From: Clostridiales bacterium UBA4706
Lineage (GTDB): Bacteria > Bacillota > Clostridia > Oscillospirales > Oscillospiraceae
Direction of reading: 5' to 3'
DNA length: 5,631 nt
Assembly: GCA_002404605.1 (NCBI GenBank)
Contig: DHKA01000023.1
Coordinates: forward strand, 1-5,631
A program made the position numbers and the translations under genes. Under the pieces are notes generated by a model. It saw nothing but the letters and a program-made list of their open reading frames with translations. It did not search any database and was not told the origin of the DNA. How positions within the stretch are numbered: position 1 is the stretch's first letter; every line of letters starts with the position of its first letter. This document shows, piece by piece, positions 1 through 5,555 of this stretch.

Positions 1-187
1 CTCCCATAGGGGGAGCATATCAGAAAGTCATCCTGCTTTCTTTTTAAAGAATTTTCTCCGGCATTTCAAGCCGTCTTGCGTCAAATGACAGAATGTCTGC
101 ATTTTATGCAAAGCGGACTATCGGTACCGCTCCTGCGGATGCCTCCGCTCGCTGCACTTCGTGCCCTGGCTGCTCCTTATTGAACGA
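1..187. other. Left intergenic region without a supported gene
   Basis: No coding frame here looks real. I see small hairpins only: CTCCC/GGGAG (1-15), AGAAAG/CTTTCT followed by a T-run (22-47, a weak plus-strand terminator candidate), TGCAT/ATGCA (98-110), GCGGA/TCCGC (135-148) and GCAC/GTGC (154-164). The part after 120 is clearly more GC-rich than the part before it. Confidence 0.5.
41..69 (-). promoter_or_regulatory. Weak outward-facing promoter candidate
   Basis: On the minus strand TTGAAA (64-69) and TAAAAA (41-46) are 17 bp apart. The match to a SigA promoter is moderate (5/6 and 4/6), and an A/T-rich stretch produces such matches easily. If real, it would drive a gene to the left of the window. 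Confidence 0.25.
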
Positions 188-230
188 AAAGACCGCGGCG
201 TCAGGGAATTGATCTGACGCTGCGGTCTTT
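188..230 (-). terminator. Rho-independent terminator after the hydrogenase gene
   Basis: A 17-bp inverted repeat (188-204 with 214-230) has one imperfect position (197/221) and a 9-nt loop. In the minus direction the stem ends in CTTTT. It begins 13 nt past the hydrogenase stop codon. The imperfect position is G-U in plus-strand RNA but C-A in minus-strand RNA, and A/T tracts flank both sides, so it may work in both directions. Confidence 0.8.
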
Positions 231-243
231 CGGTTATACCGGA

Positions 244-1779
244 TTACTCCGCGTCCTCCTCGTCCTCGAGCAGGAGCGGGAGCGTGGCTTCATACTTGGT
301 CTCGGTGGCGCTCTTTTCCTCCGCCTGCGCGGTGTAATTGCGCACGATGGCCGCCGCCTTCTCGATCGGCAGGAGCGTACCGGCGCCCGCGACGCAGCCG
401 CCCGGGCACGCCATGCCCTCGAGCAGGTACCCGTCGTACTTGCCCGCCTTGGCCAGCATGAGCATTTTCCGGCACTCCCTGAGACCCTGCGCACACGCGG
501 TTTTCACCTCGCGGTCAGGGTCGATGTGCGAGATCGCCTCGCGCACTGCTTCCGCAACGCCGCCGGAAACGGCAAAGCCGCGGCCCGCCGCCGTGCCTTC
601 GCGCAGCGGCGCGGTCTGGGTGATCTCGTTGAAATTGATGCCCTTGGCCTCAAACATGCCCATGACTTCTTCAAACGTCAGGACAAAATCGACCTCGCTG
701 CGCACGGTTGTGCGCATGGCCTCGAGCTTCTTCGCGCTGCACGGCCCGATGAACGCGACCTTCTCGCCCGGGTGCTGCTGCTTGCAGAGACGCGCCGTGA
801 GCACCATGGGCGTGAGCGCCATGGAAATGCAGTTTGCCTGCTCCGGGAAGAGCTTTTTTGCCATGACCGCCCAGCTCGGGCAGCAGGACGTCGCCATGAA
901 CGGCTGCTCGGCGGGGACCTTCTTCAGAAAGTCCTTCGCCTCGTCAAGCGTGCAGAGGTCTGCGCCGACGGCTACCTCCGCCACGTGGCGGAAGCCGAGC
1001 ATCTTCATCGCAGCTTTGAGCTTATCCGGCGTCATGCTCGGACCGAGCTGCCCGACAAACGCGGGCGCGACGATCGCAATGACCTTTTCGCCGCCGCGCA
1101 GCGCCTGAATGAGCTGGAAAAGCTGGCTCTTATCGGAGATCGCGCCGAACGGGCAATTCACGAGGCACATGCCGCACGAGACGCATTTATCATAATCGAT
1201 ATCGGCGCGGCCGTGCTCGTCGGAGCGAATGGCGTCCATGCCGCACGCCTTGGCGCACGGGCGCTCCTGCAAAATGATCGCATTGTATGGGCAGACATTC
1301 GCGCACTTGCCGCAGCGGATGCAGAGATCCTCCTGGATGCGGCTCACACCGCGGTGGCTGAGCTTGACCGCCTTTTTCGGGCAGACCTCGCGGCACGGAT
1401 GCGCCAGACAGTTCTGGCAGAGGTTCGTGACGACGTAGCGCTTTTCCGGGCAGGCGTTGCAGGCGAATTTCAGAATATTCACCAGCGGCGGCTCGTAATA
1501 TTTCTCCGGTCTCGCGCTCTCCTCCACGCCCGCGGCAAGCGGCGCGTGCTGGTCGAGCGGCCGGGGGCTCAGGCCCATGGCGAGGCGCAGCCGCTCGCCG
1601 ACGATGGCTCTTTCCAGAAAGATGCTGCTGCGGTGCTCGGCGACCTCGCCGGGGACGATCTTATACGGCAGGTCTTCAATGCGGGAGTAGTCCCCGCCCT
1701 CATAGCCCATGCGGGCGACCTCGGTGAATACCTGGCGGCGAATGTCGGTAATGGTGGAATAAATGCCGCGAATGCTCAA
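244..1779 (-). CDS. Monomeric [FeFe] hydrogenase with N-terminal [4Fe-4S] ferredoxin region
   Basis: Interconverts protons and H2 at an H-cluster, probably exchanging electrons with ferredoxin in the cytoplasm. No signal peptide is seen. In the 511-aa product counted from TTG, residues 107-209 hold 16 cysteines in ferredoxin-like motifs: C107/C110; C121, C124, C129, C133; C153, C156, C159, C163; C175/C179; C199, C202, C205, C209. The H-cluster domain follows with TSCCPSW (297-303), GPCSAKK (345-351) and EGMACPGGC (454-462). Expected ligands are C300, C347, C458 and C462, and C299 is the likely proton relay. There is no N-terminal [2Fe-2S] domain. GPC replaces the usual MPC and GAG replaces GGG after the last motif, which suggests a divergent, perhaps group B, enzyme. 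The open frame runs to a GTG at 1788, but that codon overlaps the ribosome site. TTG at 1779 sits 6 nt after AAGGGGTG, so I prefer it. It is the last gene of the block. Maturases HydE/F/G are absent here. The family is certain; the physiological direction is unknown. Confidence 0.95.
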   Translation of the reverse strand: MSIRGIYSTITDIRRQVFTEVARMGYEGGDYSRIEDLPYKIVPGEVAEHRSSIFLERAIVGERLRLAMGLSPRPLDQHAPLAAGVEESARPEKYYEPPLVNILKFACNACPEKRYVVTNLCQNCLAHPCREVCPKKAVKLSHRGVSRIQEDLCIRCGKCANVCPYNAIILQERPCAKACGMDAIRSDEHGRADIDYDKCVSCGMCLVNCPFGAISDKSQLFQLIQALRGGEKVIAIVAPAFVGQLGPSMTPDKLKAAMKMLGFRHVAEVAVGADLCTLDEAKDFLKKVPAEQPFMATSCCPSWAVMAKKLFPEQANCISMALTPMVLTARLCKQQHPGEKVAFIGPCSAKKLEAMRTTVRSEVDFVLTFEEVMGMFEAKGINFNEITQTAPLREGTAAGRGFAVSGGVAEAVREAISHIDPDREVKTACAQGLRECRKMLMLAKAGKYDGYLLEGMACPGGCVAGAGTLLPIEKAAAIVRNYTAQAEEKSATETKYEATLPLLLEDEEDAE

Positions 1780-1785
1780 TGGAAA

Positions 1786-1793
1786 CACCCCTT
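1786..1793 (-). promoter_or_regulatory. Ribosome binding site deciding the hydrogenase start
   Basis: AAGGGGTG is followed by a 6-nt spacer and TTG at 1779-1777. The same octamer with the same spacer precedes the GTG start of the anti-sigma gene. The alternative GTG at 1788-1786 forms the end of this octamer and would have no usable spacer, so TTG is the better start. Confidence 0.7.
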
Positions 1794-1801
1794 ATTTTGA
1801 T

Positions 1802-2626
1802 TTATCTCGATGCGTTATTCAGTACCTCGCTCCATGCCTCCGGCGATGCGGGAGAGAGATGCGCCGCATCCCCGTCCGCTTCCTGCCAGATAACGCTTTC
1901 CTCTTCGATCCAGAGCCGGTATACGCTCTCCGTGCCGTCCGGCGCGGTGAGCGTGACCGTATAGTCGCACTCTCGCTCCGGCGCGCTTGCTTCGCCCTCG
2001 TCGAGCAGAAGATACCCGGCGAAAAATCCGTCGTCCGGCAGCGTGACCGCATCGTCCGCCGCGCCCTTTTCCGCCGTGACGGTGACCATAGCGCCGCCGT
2101 CTGTGTCGTTCGCCGCGGCGCTCTCGGGCGCGGCGGCCATCATCATGCTGCTCGCGGGCGCTTCCGGCGCCTCCGCCGGGGCTGCGCCGCGGGCGGCTTT
2201 TCCCGTTTCGGCGCTGTCCTCTGCCGCGCTGTACATTGCAATCTCCGGCGCGTTGCTTGACGTACTGCCTGCGCCCTTCGCGGCAAAAGTGCCGCCAAAA
2301 GTTACCCCCGCCCAGATCGCCACGGCTGCCGCCGCAGCGAGCGCGCCATAGCGCGTCACAAGGCGCGTGATATTTGTCTTTTTATTCGCCGGCTTTTCCG
2401 CCGGTGCAGCGGCTTCATGGACGCGCGCCATCACGTTCGCCGTGAAATTCTCCGGCACATCGCCGAGCGCATCGTCCGTGCCGGATATCGCCTGCATTGC
2501 CTCATAAAATTTCCGGCAGACCTCGCAGCTTTCCAGATGGGCGCGAAGCTCCTTATCCTCTTCGGCGGTGATCTCGCCGTCGATCGCCGCGCCGATCAGC
2601 TCTTCATAGTATTCACAGTTTTTCAC
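1802..2626 (-). CDS. Membrane-anchored zinc-finger anti-sigma factor
   Basis: Predicted to hold the adjacent ECF sigma factor inactive at the membrane until an outside signal releases it. The 274-aa product begins with a cytoplasmic anti-sigma domain bearing H-x3-C-x2-C (H30, C34, C37), with C4 as a possible further zinc ligand. Basic residues (NKKTNITR, 81-88) precede a single transmembrane helix at about 93-115, giving an N-in, C-out topology. Residues about 116-195 are Ala/Ser/Pro-rich low-complexity linker with an MMM run at 161-163. A compact C-terminal piece (about 199-272) contains DYTVTLTAPDG and YRLWIEEESVIW, looks beta-rich, and I do not recognise it as a named domain. The GTG start overlaps the sigma stop codon as GTGA and follows AAGGGGTG by 6 nt, so translation is probably coupled. 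The anti-sigma role is well supported by motif plus neighbour; the signal is unknown. Confidence 0.9.
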   Translation of the reverse strand: MKNCEYYEELIGAAIDGEITAEEDKELRAHLESCEVCRKFYEAMQAISGTDDALGDVPENFTANVMARVHEAAAPAEKPANKKTNITRLVTRYGALAAAAAVAIWAGVTFGGTFAAKGAGSTSSNAPEIAMYSAAEDSAETGKAARGAAPAEAPEAPASSMMMAAAPESAAANDTDGGAMVTVTAEKGAADDAVTLPDDGFFAGYLLLDEGEASAPERECDYTVTLTAPDGTESVYRLWIEEESVIWQEADGDAAHLSPASPEAWSEVLNNASR

Positions 2627-3240
2627 GCTTCACACCCCTTCCCTTGTTTGGACGGGAAACGGTCGGAAAAGTTCCCGCTTTCGAGAAGCGCCGCGCAGAG
2701 CTTTTTCCGCGCGCGGTTGAGCCGCGATTTGACGGTGCCGACCTCAAGCGAGAGCGCCGCGGCGATCTCGTCGTAGCTCAGCTCCGCGCTCTCGCGCAGG
2801 GCGAGGATCTCGCGGCAGTCGTCCGGCAGCGCGGCGAGCGCCGCGCGCACGGCGTCCCGGTCGGCAGCGCGCTCGGCCAGCCGCTCGGGGGAATACCGCT
2901 CGTCGGGAATGGCGAGCTCGGTCTCTTCGCCGTCATCATCCTCCGTCTGGAGCGACACGACGACAGCGCGCTTATTTTTGCGCAGCATATCGATGCATAT
3001 GTTGTTCGTCAGCCGGTAGAGCCACACGGAAAACCGGCTGTCGCCGCGAAAATCGGCAAGCGAGGTATACGCCTTGAGAAACGCCTCCTGTGCGGCGTCC
3101 TCGGCGTCGGCCTCGTTTTTCAGTATGCGCAGCGCGAGACGGTATACCTTCGTCTGGTTTTCCGTCACGAGCGGCTCATAGGCGCTCTCGTCTCCGGCGA
3201 GAACGCGCTCGATATATCCTTTTTCCTCGTCTTTTGTCAT
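2623..3240 (-). CDS. ECF-type RNA polymerase sigma factor (SigW/RpoE-like)
   Basis: Directs RNA polymerase to a dedicated promoter set. The 205-aa product has the compact two-domain ECF layout. Sigma region 2 is at about 21-90, with the core-binding segment DAEDAAQEAFLKAY (45-58) and the -10 recognition stretch from FRGDSRF through LYRLTNNICIDMLR (64-87). An acidic linker lies at about 99-127 (EDDDGEE). Sigma region 4 is at about 128-182, with the helix-turn-helix LSYDEIAAALSLEVGTVKSR (154-173). Region 3 is absent, as expected for ECF factors. The ATG lies 4 nt after the dusB stop codon and its ribosome site AGGTG overlaps that stop, so it depends on read-through transcription from upstream. 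The next gene, its anti-sigma factor, overlaps by 4 nt. No ECF-type promoter was recognisable in front of it, so autoregulation is not evident. The ECF subgroup cannot be assigned by eye. Confidence 0.96.
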   Translation of the reverse strand: MTKDEEKGYIERVLAGDESAYEPLVTENQTKVYRLALRILKNEADAEDAAQEAFLKAYTSLADFRGDSRFSVWLYRLTNNICIDMLRKNKRAVVVSLQTEDDDGEETELAIPDERYSPERLAERAADRDAVRAALAALPDDCREILALRESAELSYDEIAAALSLEVGTVKSRLNRARKKLCAALLESGNFSDRFPSKQGKGCEA

Positions 3241-3244
3241 GCTG

Positions 3245-4216
3245 TCACCTAAGATCGCGCTGTATGCCGCGGACGATCTTCTCCGCGTCGGCGAGCGTAT
3301 TCATCGATACGATCTGCTGCTTATAATATCCCGCATGGGACACCCCGCGCAGATACCAGCAAAGCTGCTTGCGCGCTTCCAGAATGGCGATCTTCTCTCC
3401 CTTGAACGAGCACGCCATTGTGATCTGGCAGAGCGCTTCCTCCATCCGCACGCGCAGCGGCGGGAGCGGCGGGACTTTCTCCCCGGCAAGGAGCGCATTG
3501 CCCTGTTCAAAGAGCCACGGGTTGCCGAAGCTGCCGCGCCCGATGAGCGCCGCGTCCGCGCCGGTGTAGCGCAAAATGTGCTCGGCGTCCTCCGCCGTCC
3601 ATACGTCGCCGTTGGCGAACACCGGGATACGCACCGCGCGCTTTACGTCGCGGATGATGTCCCAGTCGGCCTGCCCCGCGTACATCTGCGCGCGGGTGCG
3701 GCCATGCACCGCGATCGCCGCGGCGCCCGCGCTCTCGCACATTTCGGCAAACGGCACGGCGTTGATATTACCCTTATCAAAGCCCTTGCGGAACTTGACC
3801 GTCACGGGCACATCTACCGCATGGACGACCGCTTCGATGATCCTTGCCGCGAGATCGGGCGTTTTCATAAGCGCGCTACCGTCGCCGGATTTTACGACCT
3901 TCCCGACGGGGCAGCCCATGTTGATGTCGATGATCTCCGGGCTGCAAAGGTCCATCACCTTGCGCGCGGCGTCCGCCATGCACGAAGGGTCGCTCCCGAA
4001 GATCTGCACCGCGAGAGGCGTATCCCCCTTAGGCCGGACGAGCAGTGTTTTCGTTTTGCCGTCCTGATACATGAGCGCCTTGGAGGAGATCATTTCGCTC
4101 GTGGCGAGCGCAGCGCCGTGTCTCCGGCAAAGGAGACGGAACGAGGCGTCCGTCACGCCGGCCATCGGCGCGAGAAAGAGCCGCCCGGCGAGCTCCACGT
4201 TTCCGATTTTTACCAT
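3245..4216 (-). CDS. dusB: tRNA-dihydrouridine synthase (DusB-like)
   Basis: FMN enzyme that reduces uridines in the D-loop of tRNA to dihydrouridine, using NADPH, in the cytoplasm. The 323-aa product is a full-length family member. It has an FMN-binding TIM barrel at about 1-240: LAPMAGVTD (15-23), QIFGSDP (71-77), the catalytic-loop motif DINMGCPVGKVVKSGDGSAL (97-116) with the proton-donor cysteine C102, VTVKFRKG (138-145), VHGRTRAQMYAGQADW (170-185), FANGDV (200-205) and IGRGSFGNPWLF (225-236). The C-terminal helical tRNA-binding domain follows, with LRGVSHA near 289-295. The ATG starts 6 nt after the trmB stop with only a weak ribosome site (GAG), so it is probably translated by coupling to trmB. 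Its 3' end carries the sigma factor ribosome site. I favour the DusB branch because of CPVGKVVKSGDGSAL; the exact uridine target is inference. Confidence 0.95.
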   Translation of the reverse strand: MVKIGNVELAGRLFLAPMAGVTDASFRLLCRRHGAALATSEMISSKALMYQDGKTKTLLVRPKGDTPLAVQIFGSDPSCMADAARKVMDLCSPEIIDINMGCPVGKVVKSGDGSALMKTPDLAARIIEAVVHAVDVPVTVKFRKGFDKGNINAVPFAEMCESAGAAAIAVHGRTRAQMYAGQADWDIIRDVKRAVRIPVFANGDVWTAEDAEHILRYTGADAALIGRGSFGNPWLFEQGNALLAGEKVPPLPPLRVRMEEALCQITMACSFKGEKIAILEARKQLCWYLRGVSHAGYYKQQIVSMNTLADAEKIVRGIQRDLR

Positions 4217-4222
4217 ATGGTC

Positions 4223-4837
4223 TCAGGGGCGCGTTGCCACAACACGGTGGATGGGAAGGCCCATCTCGGTGAAGCGCGCTTCGTAATCGGTCATCGGCGT
4301 ACCCTCCGGCATGTCGGCAAGCACCCAGCCACAGCCGCGGAACGATTCGAGCGACCAGTCGAAAAGCGGCTCGTTGTCGGTCTTGAACCAGACTGCCCCG
4401 CCCTCGGGCAGCAGCGCGCGGTATTTATCGAGGAACTCCGGCGCGGTCAGACGGCGCTTGAACTGCTTCTTCTTCGGCCACGGGTCAGGGAAATTGATGT
4501 ACAGCCGTGAAATTTCGCCCGGCGCGAACATCTCCGGCAGAAGCTCTGCGTCCCGGTCGAGAAAGCGGACGTTCGGTATACCCTGCTCCATGACGCGCTC
4601 CATCGCCACGACCATCGCGTCAGGCACCTTTTCGAGCGCGAGCAGCAGCACGTCCGGCTCCCGGAGCGCCTGTTCGCCGGTGAAGCGGCCCTTGCCACAG
4701 CCGAGCTCCAGACGTATCTCGCGGTACTGCGAAAACTCCTCCGCCCAGCGGCCTTTATAGTCTTCCGGCGTATGGATCTGCACCGCGGCGCAGCGCTCCA
4801 TCCGGGGGATCAAGTTCGGTTTTTTCCGCATTCTCAT
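4223..4837 (-). CDS. trmB: tRNA (guanine-N7)-methyltransferase
   Basis: Transfers a methyl group from S-adenosylmethionine to N7 of G46 in the variable loop of tRNAs, in the cytoplasm. The 204-aa product is of usual bacterial length and has a Rossmann-type fold. The SAM-binding motif RLELGCGKGRF is at 42-52, an acidic strand end LALEK at 66-70, the family-specific active-site motif YINFPDPWPKKK at 113-124 followed by RRLT (128-131), FKTD at 151-154, and TDYEARF at 183-189. The ATG at 4837 is preceded by AGGAG with a long 12-nt spacer; a second ATG two codons later is possible. It is the first gene of the minus-strand block, with a promoter about 35 nt upstream. Its stop lies 6 nt before dusB, so both tRNA-modification genes are likely made together. 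Confidence 0.97.
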   Translation of the reverse strand: MRMRKKPNLIPRMERCAAVQIHTPEDYKGRWAEEFSQYREIRLELGCGKGRFTGEQALREPDVLLLALEKVPDAMVVAMERVMEQGIPNVRFLDRDAELLPEMFAPGEISRLYINFPDPWPKKKQFKRRLTAPEFLDKYRALLPEGGAVWFKTDNEPLFDWSLESFRGCGWVLADMPEGTPMTDYEARFTEMGLPIHRVVATRP

Positions 4838-4870
4838 AAGGCGTTCACACTCCTGTTTCTTTCACGCGCC

Positions 4871-4899
4871 ATCATATCATAGCGGAGGAAAAACATCAA
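4871..4899 (-). promoter_or_regulatory. SigA-type promoter for the trmB operon
   Basis: On the minus strand, -35 TTGATG (4894-4899) and -10 TATGAT (4871-4876) are separated by exactly 17 bp. The transcript would start near 4864, giving a leader of about 27 nt. This is the only strong promoter I see for the five-gene minus-strand block. Confidence 0.8.
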
Positions 4900-4910
4900 T
4901 CCGAAAAACC

Positions 4911-4939
4911 TTGCATGGAGCGGTTGTGTTTGGTATAAT
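4911..4939 (+). promoter_or_regulatory. SigA-type promoter for tRNA-Pro
   Basis: A perfect -10 TATAAT (4934-4939) carries the extended TG motif (TGG just before it). It lies 17 bp after a weaker -35 TTGCAT (4911-4916). Transcription would begin near 4946, about 14 nt before the mature tRNA. It is back to back with the trmB promoter. Confidence 0.85.
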
Positions 4940-4959
4940 ATCACGGCGAAAGCGCACGA

Positions 4960-5035
4960 CCGGGTATAGCGAAGATGGTATCGCGCCTGCTTTGGGAGCA
5001 GGAGACCGCGCGTTCGAGCCGCGCTACTCGGACCA
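4960..5035 (+). tRNA. tRNA-Pro (anticodon TGG)
   Basis: A complete 76-nt cloverleaf. The acceptor stem CCGGGTA (4960-4966) pairs with TACTCGG (5025-5031) through one G-U. The D-stem is GCGA/TCGC with loop AGATGGTA. The anticodon stem CCTGC/GCAGG encloses TTTGGGA (4991-4997), so the anticodon is TGG (4993-4995), reading CCA and by wobble other CCN proline codons. The variable loop is AGACC. The T-stem GCGCG/CGCGC carries loop TTCGAGC. A73 and an encoded CCA (5033-5035) follow. The C1-G72 pair with A73 matches bacterial tRNA-Pro identity. Position 46 is A, so this tRNA lacks the guanine that TrmB methylates; T17 and T20 are present as possible dihydrouridine sites. Confidence 0.98.
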
Positions 5036-5072
5036 AAAGCTCTCTGAAATCGTTGATTTCAGAGGGCTTTTC
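5035..5072 (+). terminator. Rho-independent terminator of tRNA-Pro
   Basis: Seventeen paired positions (5035-5051 with 5055-5071, one G-U), a GTT loop, then CTTTTC and a T-rich stretch. The left arm starts at the last base of the tRNA CCA, so the tRNA is transcribed alone and 3' processing must separate it from the hairpin. Confidence 0.92.
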
Positions 5073-5165
5073 TATTCTTTGTTTATTGCGGCGCAGGAAA
5101 TGAACTCTTTACCCATCTTATTTCCATAAGTTTAAACATCATCCATTTTGCTGACTTTGTCGGAG

Positions 5166-5191
5166 AAAAAACGGCGGCGGGCCGCAAAAAA
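5166..5191 (-). other. Short GC hairpin between two T6 runs
   Basis: On the minus strand a T6 run (5191-5186) is followed by GCGG...CCGC (5185-5182 with 5177-5174, 4-nt loop) and another T6 run (5171-5166). The stem is short, so this is a weak backup terminator at most. Confidence 0.3.
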
Positions 5192-5199
5192 CGTAGCAC

Positions 5200-5225
5200 A
5201 AAAGCCTCCGGCGCGAGCCGGAGGC
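5200..5225 (-). terminator. Rho-independent terminator for the HTH pseudogene transcript
   Basis: A perfect 9-bp stem GCCTCCGGC/GCCGGAGGC (5204-5212 with 5217-5225) has a 4-nt loop. On the minus strand it is followed directly by TTTTGTGC and a few bases later by a T6 run. This is the best minus-strand terminator on this side of the window. Confidence 0.7.
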
Positions 5226-5243
5226 AAGACGAATGGATAGGCA

Positions 5244-5275
5244 CCGGGACGCCGCGGCTTTGTGCGGCGTCCCGG
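5244..5275 (-). terminator. GC-rich hairpin after the HTH pseudogene
   Basis: A perfect 12-bp stem (CCGGGACGCCGC with GCGGCGTCCCGG) has an 8-nt loop and begins 17 nt after the pseudogene stop. In the minus direction it is not followed by a T-run, while in the plus direction CCGGTTTT follows. It may therefore be a plus-strand or helper stem rather than the main terminator. Confidence 0.5.
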
Positions 5276-5292
5276 CCGGTTTTGGGCTGCGG

Positions 5293-5523
5293 TCAGGCTT
5301 CGGGCGCGGTGAGCTTGGAGACGGAGATGGGGTTCTGAAACTCTGCGCCCAGAGCTTCCGCGCCGCGGGAAAGCTCATTTATCGTGGGATTTGCCATACC
5401 GCGCTCGATACGCCGCGGCTAGAATACGCTCATCTCGCATTCGAGCGCAAGCTGCTCCTGCGACAGGCCCCGGAGAGAGCGTGCCGTCACTATGGCCCCT
5501 CCGATATCGTCATGGATTGTCAT
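5293..5523 (-). pseudogene. XRE-family helix-turn-helix regulator interrupted by an in-frame TAG
   Basis: Reading the minus strand from ATG (5523-5521) gives a 76-residue HTH protein broken at codon 35 by TAG (5421-5419); the frame closes with TGA at 5295-5293. Before the stop: an IGGAIVTARSLRGLSQEQLA stretch (residues 7-26) and LECEMSVF. After it, in the same frame: PRRIERGMANPTINELSRG (36-54) and AEALGAEF. This is the standard Cro/CI-type DNA-binding domain, where one expects a tyrosine near position 35, a leucine at 36 and RIAEALG rather than RGAEALG. TAC or TAT to TAG is one base change, and the neighbouring unusual residues suggest decay beyond a single event. The reading frame is otherwise intact with no indel. 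The ribosome site is weak. As a working gene it would be a small single-domain transcription regulator with unknown targets. Read-through or a recoded TAG cannot be excluded from the sequence alone. Confidence 0.82.
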
Positions 5524-5555
5524 AATTTACCATCTAGGAAAAACCATAGAAAATC

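Noticed and set aside
526..1800. A 424-codon open frame on the plus strand opposite the hydrogenase
   Set aside because: It is an antisense shadow produced by the GC-biased third positions of the hydrogenase gene. Its product is rich in Arg, Ala, His and Asp with no recognisable domain.
1763..2776. Several plus-strand frames of 60-165 codons opposite the anti-sigma and sigma genes
   Set aside because: All lie antisense to well-supported genes, have biased composition and no plausible ribosome site.
3239..4510. A 423-codon open frame on the plus strand opposite dusB and trmB
   Set aside because: It crosses two certain genes on the other strand, is Arg/His/Ala-rich and has no recognisable domain; same codon-bias artefact.
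4838..4864. Riboswitch or structured leader before trmB
   Set aside because: The predicted leader is only about 27 nt and contains just a ribosome site, too short for a known riboswitch.
4911..5129. A 72-codon plus-strand frame across the tRNA
   Set aside because: It covers the tRNA promoter, the tRNA itself and its terminator, so it cannot be a real gene.
5139..5378. A 79-codon minus-strand frame rich in Pro, Ser and Arg
   Set aside because: It runs through two perfect GC hairpins and overlaps the HTH pseudogene in another frame; composition reflects the GC-rich stems rather than protein.
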